19,505 nucleotides of DNA from JBCCFX01 sp039029515. GTDB lineage: Bacteria > Planctomycetota > Phycisphaerae > Phycisphaerales > SM1A02. Position numbers and translations under genes: made by a program. Shown piece by piece: positions 1 through 6,844 of the stretch. The stretch lies in the NCBI GenBank assembly GCA_039029515.1, contig JBCCFX010000054.1:1-19505 (forward strand). Reading direction: 5' to 3'. The stretch's first letter is position 1. Each line of letters opens with the position of its first letter. The notes under the pieces are model-generated. The model was not told the DNA's origin. It ran no database searches and saw nothing but the letters and a program-made list of their open reading frames with translations.

Positions 1-588
1 CCGATACCGGTTTGGCGAATCACATGGATATGGGTTGGTTTTGGAATACGTTGCTTGCCGTTTGCAGAGGGTGTCAACCTGCTTGGAGACCTCATGACGG
101 GCGTCATTCAGTTCCGTGCAGATCTTCTTGAGGCGAAGCATGCGCTCGTCACGATGTCGCCCGACCAGGGCCTTGACGAGAATCTGTTCGACCTGCGGAA
201 GGAGATCGGTCGTCGCGACAGGCAACTTGACATAATCGGACGCACCAAGGCGCATTGCCTTCACAACGTTCTCGGCGGTCAGCTCTGCGGACAGCACGAG
301 CGTGCGGCCGTAGGCGACGCGTTTCTGATGACGTGAGATGAGTTCCAGACCATCGCCATCGGGCAGCGAGGGGTCCAGCAACATGACGTCCCAGATCTGC
401 TCATCGATCGCTCGAGTGGCATCTGCAAACGTATGTACGTGGCACGACATGTCGTCGCGCGATCGCAACCAGCCGGTCAGCGCCCCGTCGATGTCCGCAT
501 GACATCCCACGAGAAGGACACGAGCCGGCGCAGATGCCGGCGTGGCATCAGCGATGGCTGCCGCAAGTTCCTGATCCAGACGCTCCAT
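1..588 (-). CDS. Response-regulator receiver domain protein, partial (runs off the left edge)
   Basis: The reading frame opens with ATG at 588 and stays open to base 1, giving at least 196 residues. Residues about 22-135 read as a receiver (REC) fold: a first strand VLLV (24-27), the phospho-acceptor in DVMLLDPSLPDGDG with Asp72, the switch Ser100 in VLSAE, and Lys121 in YVKLP. The acidic pair that normally follows the first strand (DD, binding Mg2+) is replaced by Gly28-Cys29, so metal binding and phosphorylation may be weakened or absent. After the REC domain comes a charged, probably helical stretch (about 137-175) and a polar tail; no DNA-binding or output domain is visible before the edge. 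A purine-rich Shine-Dalgarno tract (GAGGGGAGAGGGG) lies just before the ATG. It sits 37 bp downstream of the HDOD-kinase gene and is probably cotranscribed with it, so it may be a partner or modulator of that kinase (inference). Confidence 0.8.
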   Translation of the reverse strand, partial: MERLDQELAAAIADATPASAPARVLLVGCHADIDGALTGWLRSRDDMSCHVHTFADATRAIDEQIWDVMLLDPSLPDGDGLELISRHQKRVAYGRTLVLSAELTAENVVKAMRLGASDYVKLPVATTDLLPQVEQILVKALVGRHRDERMLRLKKICTELNDARHEVSKQVDTLCKRQATYSKTNPYPCDSPNRYR

Positions 589-625
589 TGATCCCCTCTC
601 CCCTCGTCCGTCCCCGGTCTCTCTC

Positions 626-2929
626 TCACGCGACCTCAGCGAGCGAACCGTCCTCATCCGGTTCAGCCCAGTCGGGTAGCCAGATCGTTGCCGCGGCTCC
701 TCCACCTTGCCGGTTCTCGAGTGTGATCTGTCCGCCGTGTGCCTCGACGATTCGTCGGGCCTGGGCCAGTCCAAGTCCGGGTTGTCGTCCCGCGGGCTTG
801 GCACTGAAGAACGGATCAAACGCGTGAGCCAGAACGGTGGGCGATAAACCACTGCCGTTGTCTGTCACCCGAAGTTTCAATCGGTTGTCAAACGGATCGA
901 TCTGAACGCGCACCTCGATATGTGACGAGCCCTCTGATTCGATGGCGTTACGAACCAACTCACCTAACGCGCACGCAATCTGTTCCGGATCGATAAACAC
1001 CGGCGGAACGTCCGATGCGAGCACGGTGTGCACATCCACCTTGCGAATGTTGCCAGGTCGCACGTCCTGAACAACCCGCATGACCAGATCACCCATGTTG
1101 ATCTGACGTCGCGTCGGTTGCGATGGCTCCGCGAACATACGCAGCGCAGTGATGATGTCGCTCAACCGGTGCGCGTTCTGCACGACCTGTTCCGCCATCG
1201 AACGAAGATCCGGATCCAGTAGCCGGTTCACCAGCAACTGCGATCGGCCCGAGATCACCGTGAGCGGATTGTTCATCTCATGTGCCGCACCAGCAGCGAT
1301 CTCACCGAGCGATGCGAGCGTCTGCGACTGCGCGAGCGAATTCTGCGCTTCCATCAGGTCGCGATTGGACTTCGCCAGTTGCTCGGTGAGCTCTTCGGCG
1401 TCTTCGTGCTGTGCCGCCGCGGCGACCGCAGCGCCCCACGTCCGGCTCAACGCCTGAATCTGCTCGCGTCCTTCATGGACGCCCACCTGCGCATTGTGCA
1501 GAAGGACGGCGTTCACGCCCCAACCGCATTCGAGCGGCAGCAGACGCAGCGAACCCATGTCGACGACCTCGCCGACACGCTCCTGCAGTTCGGGCAGCAT
1601 GCCCATGATCTCGGCAGACAGCTGCATTTCGGAGATCGTGCCCGATTCCGGCAGTGCGCCCGCCGGCGACGGGATCATTGCACTATTCAGCAGGCGACCA
1701 TCATCGGAGAATCGGAAGCACTGCCACGGTTCGTTCGTGCGCGACTGGTACAGCGTTGCGAAGAACGTGCCGCCAATCGTGTCAGCAGCAGACCGCACGA
1801 CGCGGCCGAGCACGTTCACCACGGTGCCACCAGGCGCGGCGGCCGCATGAAAGTCAGCGATCGCATCCAGTGTCTTGGTCAGACGGCGCGATGCATTGGC
1901 ACGAACCTGCAGCGTCGCATTGATGCGTCCGAGCACTTCGTTCGCCCGGCTGATGGACCGGAGCAGCAGCTCTGAGCCGCGCTCCATATCCAATCCAAAG
2001 CCCTCTGCCCGCCGGCTGATCTCTTCGTGCAGCACGCCCATGATTTCATCGAGAATGGCCTCATCCACGCCCAGCTGTGCACACATCTCGTGGATGTTCT
2101 CGTTGCGCGGGCGATGACCAAGAGGCACGATGTGCTGACGGCGAACGACCGCGTCCGCGAGGCCAACGACACCGATCAATGTTCGATACGGCAGGTCGGG
2201 CAGCGAAACGAACGGCTGACCATGCAGCCACATCGTGTCGCCCAATTGCGCCGGCAGACTCCAGTGTTCCGCGAGTCGCTTGCCGGCGGTGTGTGTGTCA
2301 ATGCCGATCAGCTGCGTGCAGGCGGCGTCGACGGAAATGCCGTGCGCTTCGGCGAGCTCGCACACGCGATCGAAGCTGTTGGGCATCAGCACGTGCAGGA
2401 CGATCTGACCAAGGTCATGCAGCAGGCCGGCGATGAACGCTTCGCTCGCGTTGATCTGGTGACGCAATGAGCTCTTGCGCACGATCATCTCGCATGCGGT
2501 GGCGACGGCCACGCTGTGCTGCCAGAAGAGTTCCGGCTCGAACGCGGGACGTTCCGACCGGACTTCGCCGGCAGGGCTCTTGAGGTTCTGGAAGGCGCTG
2601 AAGACCTGGACGGAAAGGACGGCGCTGCGGACGGCGTCGAATCCGAGGAGCAGGACGGCGCGTTCGACGGTCTGGACATCGGCAGCGCGCCCGCGCTCGT
2701 TGCATCGGCACAGGCGCAGCACGCGGCTGGACAGTGTGGGATCGCTCGAGATCAGTTCAACGATCTCGGACGCTTCGGCCGTGTCGTCGGTCGTCAGCTC
2801 GAGCAGACGAACAGCGATCGCGTTGAGCGTCGGCAGATCGTCCAGTTGATGGAGGATCAGCTCGACGCGACGCGTTCGGCCGGGTTCAGGATGAAGTGCC
2901 TGATGCGACACGATGCCCTCACCGTTCAC
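626..2929 (-). CDS. HDOD domain - sensor region - histidine kinase fusion protein
   Basis: A 767-residue protein with no obvious signal peptide or membrane segment, so probably a cytoplasmic sensor kinase. Residues about 20-230 form an HDOD domain (DDLPTLNAIAVRLLEL, SDPTLSSRVLRL, the AVLLLGF helix, and GLLHDLGQIVL at 168-178). Residues about 350-505 look like a divergent GAF-type sensor region (inference from position and composition). A short coiled coil (about 508-540) leads into the kinase: H-box LGEIAAGAAHEMNNPL with His550 as likely phospho-acceptor, N-box ELVRNAIE with Asn661, G1 box VTDNGSGLSP (Asp690), the F-box DPFFSAK and G2 box GLGLAQARRIVEAHGG. The catalytic residues appear intact. 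GTG at 2929 is the start by frame and by closeness to the upstream gene; there is no clear Shine-Dalgarno. It begins 11 bp after the HTH-receiver gene, which is the natural candidate phosphotransfer partner. HDOD domains are usually found alone or with REC or GGDEF domains, so the kinase fusion is notable. Confidence 0.9.
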   Translation of the reverse strand: MNGEGIVSHQALHPEPGRTRRVELILHQLDDLPTLNAIAVRLLELTTDDTAEASEIVELISSDPTLSSRVLRLCRCNERGRAADVQTVERAVLLLGFDAVRSAVLSVQVFSAFQNLKSPAGEVRSERPAFEPELFWQHSVAVATACEMIVRKSSLRHQINASEAFIAGLLHDLGQIVLHVLMPNSFDRVCELAEAHGISVDAACTQLIGIDTHTAGKRLAEHWSLPAQLGDTMWLHGQPFVSLPDLPYRTLIGVVGLADAVVRRQHIVPLGHRPRNENIHEMCAQLGVDEAILDEIMGVLHEEISRRAEGFGLDMERGSELLLRSISRANEVLGRINATLQVRANASRRLTKTLDAIADFHAAAAPGGTVVNVLGRVVRSAADTIGGTFFATLYQSRTNEPWQCFRFSDDGRLLNSAMIPSPAGALPESGTISEMQLSAEIMGMLPELQERVGEVVDMGSLRLLPLECGWGVNAVLLHNAQVGVHEGREQIQALSRTWGAAVAAAAQHEDAEELTEQLAKSNRDLMEAQNSLAQSQTLASLGEIAAGAAHEMNNPLTVISGRSQLLVNRLLDPDLRSMAEQVVQNAHRLSDIITALRMFAEPSQPTRRQINMGDLVMRVVQDVRPGNIRKVDVHTVLASDVPPVFIDPEQIACALGELVRNAIESEGSSHIEVRVQIDPFDNRLKLRVTDNGSGLSPTVLAHAFDPFFSAKPAGRQPGLGLAQARRIVEAHGGQITLENRQGGGAAATIWLPDWAEPDEDGSLAEVA

Positions 2930-2940
2930 CGTGCATCGAC

Positions 2941-3543
2941 TCAGACGCTGAGCATCTCGCCGATACGTTCCATAAGACGCGACAGGTCAAACGGCTTCTT
3001 CATGAATTCATCTGCACCAGCACGCTGCAGACCGTCAATTTCGTTGCTGTTGACCACGCCGGAGATGACGATCACCTTCGTGCTGTCCAGTCGCGGGTTG
3101 TTCTTGATGCGTTCGCAGACGAGGTTGCCGTTGATGTCAGGCAGCATGTAGTCGAGCAGGACGAGATGCGGCTTGAACTGCTCGGTGAGCAGACCCGCGT
3201 CGTAGCCTGTCGATGCTGTCCGAACATCAAAGCGATCATCGCGACCGAGCGCATCGAGGAAGAGCTCGACGATTTCCGGATCGTCGTCCACGACAAGAAT
3301 GCGTTTGGTGGGGCTCTCGAGGGCTTCGGTGGGGATCTCGTTCGCCTTCATGAAGCGAACAAGCTCCGCACGCGGAATGCGCCGGAACCGTGAACCAGGC
3401 ACGCGGAAGCCGTTCAGGCGGCCGCTGTCGAAGCAACGAATAATCGTCTGCTGCGACACCTTACAGATCTCCGCGGCTTCACCGGTCGTGAACACCTGCT
3501 TATCGGCCCACGTCTTGGTGCCATTGCTCCTGGGCATGACCAT
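2941..3543 (-). CDS. HTH (MerR/excisionase-type) - receiver domain response regulator
   Basis: A 200-residue two-domain regulator. Residues about 16-68 are a winged-helix/excisionase-like DNA-binding domain (FTTGEAAEICKVSQQTIIRC, then FRVPGSRFRRIPRAELVRFM), the type used to read DNA in MerR and Xis relatives. Residues about 80-198 are a complete receiver domain: LVVDDD (Asp86, Asp87), phospho-acceptor Asp131 in VLLDYMLPD, Ser161 in VISG, and Lys183 in MKKPF. The order (HTH first, receiver last) is the reverse of OmpR- and NarL-type regulators. The likely function is phosphorylation-controlled transcription. The downstream HDOD-kinase gene, 11 bp away, is the likely source of phosphate. Two ATGs, at 3543 and 3537, each have a purine-rich ribosome-binding tract at good spacing; the first is used here, and the second would shorten the protein by two residues. 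Confidence 0.92.
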   Translation of the reverse strand: MVMPRSNGTKTWADKQVFTTGEAAEICKVSQQTIIRCFDSGRLNGFRVPGSRFRRIPRAELVRFMKANEIPTEALESPTKRILVVDDDPEIVELFLDALGRDDRFDVRTASTGYDAGLLTEQFKPHLVLLDYMLPDINGNLVCERIKNNPRLDSTKVIVISGVVNSNEIDGLQRAGADEFMKKPFDLSRLMERIGEMLSV

Positions 3544-3556
3544 TCCCTCCCCTCCT
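3544..3556 (-). promoter_or_regulatory. Strong ribosome-binding tract of the HTH-receiver gene
   Basis: On the minus strand this tract reads AGGAGGGGAGGGA and runs directly into the ATG at 3543. AGGAGG lies 7 nt from the 3543 ATG and GGAGGG lies 7 nt from the 3537 ATG, so either start could be used. The remaining upstream gap to tsaB (3557-3745) holds no gene I can support. It is the most likely place for the promoter of the three-gene signalling cluster, but I see no convincing -35/-10 pair. Confidence 0.6.
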
Positions 3557-3745
3557 CATCAAGTGACGGCATGCACTGGCCTCGCCAGACATGACAGTCG
3601 TGCATCCTTGTGATCGGTACCCGGCTTACGTAACTTCACCACGTCACATGTTCGGGCGATTCTGCGCTGCAGTCGTCCCATCTCGTCCGCCTGTGCAGCC
3701 CGCGAAGCAGCACCGCGGACGCACACGCGCGCGATATCGGACACC

Positions 3746-4438
3746 TCAAGGCGTCTGGTGCCGCTGCTCCCACAACGTGACCGCTTCCGGCGGGCGCGGA
3801 TAGAGCGGCTCGAGCGACGCTGCATTCGTTGTCAATCCGGCTCCGAGACGCTGACGACCAAGCACCAATGCCGCTCGCGCGGTGAAGACGGGCGCATGCA
3901 CCGGCACGTCCGAAGATGTCGCCCACGCGCGCAGCGATTCCGGCGCATGGTTGTCCGCGACAATCGCGCGGACATCGGAAGAAGGCAGCGCATCAATCGT
4001 GGCGAGGCACGGCGTACCAACGACGACCCAGTCATCTTCATGACGATGCAGCACGGTCGACCAGAACGACTCGCGCTTCGTCGCGAGCGCCACCATGATC
4101 GGACCCGATCCGAGATCAGGCGTACCGTGCGCCACGATCTCCGCTGACGGCACGGCGACAATCGTGGCACCGATCGACAACGCGAGCATCTTCGCGGTGA
4201 CGACCGCAAGTCGAATGCCGGTAAATCCGCCCGGTCCGATCGACACGCAGACCGCATCGATCGATTGTGGCGTCACGTTGACACGAGCAGCCAATCGTGC
4301 GATCGCCGGCATGAGATCGTCATCATGCCCGCGTTCCATCTGTAACGCTTCGACTTCGATCGCGCCGTCGCCAACCTGCAATGCGACTTCGCCCTGTCGT
4401 TGAGATGTCTCGATGGCCAGCATCGTCGTGGCGGTCAT
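3746..4438 (-). CDS. tsaB: tRNA threonylcarbamoyladenosine biosynthesis protein TsaB
   Basis: A 230-residue protein of the TsaB (YeaZ) family, an ASKHA-fold partner of TsaD needed for the universal t6A modification at position 37 of ANN-decoding tRNAs. Family marks are the opening strand MLAIETS (6-12), the hallmark IGPGGFTGIRLA (67-78), and the C-terminal EPLYPRPPEAVTLWEQR. Length matches the family (about 220-240). TsaB lacks catalytic activity itself and acts as the scaffold joining TsaD and TsaE. ATG at 4438 is chosen; a second ATG at 4423 would start just before the first strand and is also possible. It lies 9 bp downstream of the metallophosphoesterase gene, so the two are probably cotranscribed. 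None of tsaC, tsaD or tsaE is in the window. Confidence 0.93.
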   Translation of the reverse strand: MTATTMLAIETSQRQGEVALQVGDGAIEVEALQMERGHDDDLMPAIARLAARVNVTPQSIDAVCVSIGPGGFTGIRLAVVTAKMLALSIGATIVAVPSAEIVAHGTPDLGSGPIMVALATKRESFWSTVLHRHEDDWVVVGTPCLATIDALPSSDVRAIVADNHAPESLRAWATSSDVPVHAPVFTARAALVLGRQRLGAGLTTNAASLEPLYPRPPEAVTLWEQRHQTP

Positions 4439-4447
4439 GCGGCAAGA

Positions 4448-5329
4448 TTAGAGCGGCTCACCCACCGACGCCAGCGGGATTGCGTGCATGATCACTTCAT
4501 TCGGGACAGGTGGCGAAGCAAGGTCGGCCGGCAGCACCGCACCGTGCTCATGGTCGCTGTTCAACAGGATGACCTGATCACTCCACGCTTCGACGCCGGT
4601 CTCGACCTTCTGGTGACCGAGGCAGAACACGCGAACGCCCCAGGCATCCGCGAGCGCCGCCACGCTCTCGTGGTCGTACTGTCGTCCCCACGTCATGAGG
4701 TATGCGCTGCCATGCGGCGGCTGAAGATCATCAGGCTCAAGATCGCGATCCAGAATGTCCTGATCGAAATACTTCATGAACATCGCGTTGGGCAGGGAGT
4801 GCGAACAGAAGATGCCCGATTCGGAACGAACCGCGAGCGGCATCGACGCGAAGAATCGGTTCAGGGCATCGCGCACGCTGTCGGCATCATCGCTGAAGGT
4901 GTAGTCGACGGCATCGTTGAACTGTTCAACGCTGTTACCGGCGCCTTTGCCGACGGCGCGGCCGGTCATCTGCGAGAGCTCGTGGTTGGCAAGCATCGGA
5001 TGGACCTGGCCGGGATACGTGAGGATCAGTTGCGCGACCTTGATGATGACGCGATAGCTGAAGTCCATGCCGTTCAGCAGGCGATCGCCGTGAATAAGTT
5101 CATGCAGCACGACGTGTTGGTCGGCACCACGATCAAGGTGCGCGAGGTCGATGATCTTCTGCAGGTGGATCGGGTTGTCGTGGAGGTCGCCGGTGATGAG
5201 CAGCCGACCGTGCGCGGGCAGGTGGACGGAAGATCCTCGTCGCGACTCGTGTTCGCGCAGCGCAGCACTCGCATCATCAAGCAGTGTGATGACATCGTCG
5301 GCATTGCGGGTATCGATCGCGGTGGTCAT
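4448..5329 (-). CDS. Calcineurin-like metallophosphoesterase with variant metal motifs
   Basis: A 293-residue protein from ATG at 5329. The frame stays open upstream to 5497, but that part would overlap the preceding gene and reads as low-quality, Arg/Pro-rich sequence, so the inner ATG (MTTAIDTRNADD) is preferred. Metallophosphoesterase motifs in order: GDLHDN (47-52; Asp48 and His50), LANHELSQ (113-120; Asn115, His116), SHSLPN (176-181; His177) and LGHQK (237-241; His239). Two positions differ from the usual pattern: the GDxxDRG motif is replaced by LHELIHGDR (75-83), putting Glu77 or Asp82 at the bridging-metal position, and the last GHxH reads GHQK. The family is probably a distinct planctomycete-type branch. 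The substrate is unknown; it could be a protein phosphatase or a nucleotide or small-molecule phosphoesterase. It lies 31 bp after the zinc-ribbon gene and 9 bp before tsaB. Confidence 0.85.
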   Translation of the reverse strand: MTTAIDTRNADDVITLLDDASAALREHESRRGSSVHLPAHGRLLITGDLHDNPIHLQKIIDLAHLDRGADQHVVLHELIHGDRLLNGMDFSYRVIIKVAQLILTYPGQVHPMLANHELSQMTGRAVGKGAGNSVEQFNDAVDYTFSDDADSVRDALNRFFASMPLAVRSESGIFCSHSLPNAMFMKYFDQDILDRDLEPDDLQPPHGSAYLMTWGRQYDHESVAALADAWGVRVFCLGHQKVETGVEAWSDQVILLNSDHEHGAVLPADLASPPVPNEVIMHAIPLASVGEPL

Positions 5330-5360
5330 GCAGGAAGGATAGCGACTGGGACGTGTCGCT

Positions 5361-6803
5361 TCACCGAAATTCAACGTCAAGCGGCAGCGTGACTTCGCCG
5401 TCCCAAATGATGGTGTGGTCACGGTGCCGGAGTGCGGTATTGGGATCAGCGGTAAGACGCAACGAATATGACGACGATGGGCCATGCGACCAGTCATCCA
5501 CCACCGGCCGCAGCATCACACGCTCTTTCAATGAAGAAAACGTCGGCGAGTGAAATCTCCAGTTCGCGCTGCGTCGCCACCACGCATAGCCCTCGGCGAT
5601 GACCCGGTCGTGTTCAAGCATTTCCAGATGCAGGGCAATCATCGGGATACTCGCCGCACGCAAGGCTGTTTCCGCCGCCTTTGGATGGAAGTTCAGGACA
5701 AACTCATCACTTTGCATACTGACACGGACGCTCGGCCGATCGCCGGCTTTCAATGCTGCTGCGACTGCGGCGTCCGCGCGCACTGAGATGTAGTCATCCA
5801 TGGAGCCGGCGACTTCGATCGGGATGATCGTGTCGTACGTCCGTATGTGTCGCGCATCCGCCCACGCACTCTTGACACGTTGCAACTCAATCGTGATGGG
5901 AATGCCATCCTTAATCGCGGAGGTCGGCACAAGCTCGCAGTACCCATCGCGCCACGGATACCACGCGGACTCGTACATCTCGTCGATACGCCTTACGTCG
6001 ACGCTCGTGTCTTCGTACAAGACCCGATTGGAATGTCGATCGCGAACCGTCATGTGAAGGCCAGAATATTCCCAGTGTTCGAGTCGAAACGAACCGTACA
6101 CCATTGCATCCGATGGCCATCGCTCGGCAACATCCATGATGAGACGTGAACCCTGATCGGCCTTGGCGCGATCGGCGTCGGTGAGAACACCGGCGCTTTC
6201 GGCGGCTCGCAACAACACGCCCCAGGCAAACCGTTCTTGATCAGGATCGAGGGACCGCAAATTCGATCGTTCCGAACCGCCCATGAAGATCCGGCGGAGG
6301 AGCAGCCGCCACTGCCATCGCGTCAACTCGTCGTTCTTACATCGCGTCGCGAATTCTCGCATCAGTCGCATGCTGGTGGTGACCTGAATCGGCGGTGGAT
6401 TTGCCGGCGGGTGGTAGATCGACTTCCACGATTCGTCCGCCCGATCATTGATCCACGGCAACGCGATGATCATCGCGGTCGTTGGTACTGCCGCTTCCCA
6501 GCTCTCGTTCTTCACGATGATCGCGCGATTGACCGTGTAACTACCGATGAGAGCCATGACCGCGACAGCGCGAATAAGCCACCGCCGCCGAACGCGGAAG
6601 AGTCGTCGTTCGCGTTTCGCGGTCTTCCCGCACTCACTGCACGTCAGGCCAGCAGTATGCGACATGTCGTACCAGCACTTCGGGCAGCGGCGTTTGAAGC
6701 GTTTCACGACGTTGCGGATGATTCGCCAGCGATTCCATATCAACAGCAACACACCCCAGGCGAGCAGTGTCCACATGATGATGCGCAATGTGGTGTCGGA
6801 CAT
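5361..6803 (-). CDS. Zinc-ribbon membrane protein of unknown function
   Basis: A 480-residue protein I do not recognise by name. Residues 7-24 form a hydrophobic segment (a likely membrane anchor), followed by a very basic stretch. A zinc ribbon follows with Cys40, Cys43, Cys55 and Cys58 (CPKCWYDM...TCSECGK), then a second basic stretch and a second hydrophobic segment (about 75-90). The remaining roughly 390 residues look like a soluble domain rich in Arg, Asp and Trp, with several predicted beta-strand pieces. A topology with the ribbon inside the cell and the large domain outside is plausible from the positive charge around the ribbon (inference). Short CPxC-YDL/M-type ribbons next to membrane segments are common in Planctomycetota proteins, which supports the lineage call. 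The gene lies 41 bp after the dockerin-like gene and 31 bp before the phosphoesterase, consistent with an operon. Confidence 0.8.
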   Translation of the reverse strand: MSDTTLRIIMWTLLAWGVLLLIWNRWRIIRNVVKRFKRRCPKCWYDMSHTAGLTCSECGKTAKRERRLFRVRRRWLIRAVAVMALIGSYTVNRAIIVKNESWEAAVPTTAMIIALPWINDRADESWKSIYHPPANPPPIQVTTSMRLMREFATRCKNDELTRWQWRLLLRRIFMGGSERSNLRSLDPDQERFAWGVLLRAAESAGVLTDADRAKADQGSRLIMDVAERWPSDAMVYGSFRLEHWEYSGLHMTVRDRHSNRVLYEDTSVDVRRIDEMYESAWYPWRDGYCELVPTSAIKDGIPITIELQRVKSAWADARHIRTYDTIIPIEVAGSMDDYISVRADAAVAAALKAGDRPSVRVSMQSDEFVLNFHPKAAETALRAASIPMIALHLEMLEHDRVIAEGYAWWRRSANWRFHSPTFSSLKERVMLRPVVDDWSHGPSSSYSLRLTADPNTALRHRDHTIIWDGEVTLPLDVEFR

Positions 6804-6844
6804 GGACGAACACCCCCGCGTGGCCGCCAGAACCGTGTGGGCGT

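Noticed and set aside
1280..1975. Plus-strand frame of 231 codons
   Set aside because: It is the shadow of the HDOD-kinase gene, Arg- and His-rich, with no motif.
3544..3745. Possible small gene or terminator hairpin (ctggc-ctc-gccag) between tsaB and the HTH-receiver gene
   Set aside because: The stem is only 5 bp with no T-run, and short frames there have no ribosome-binding site or motif.
4400..5392. Plus-strand frame of 330 codons
   Set aside because: It lies opposite the metallophosphoesterase and reads as an Arg/Val-rich shadow without motifs.
5330..5497. Upstream extension of the phosphoesterase frame by 56 codons
   Set aside because: It would overlap the preceding gene by 137 bp and has a low-quality composition; ATG at 5329 fits the family better.
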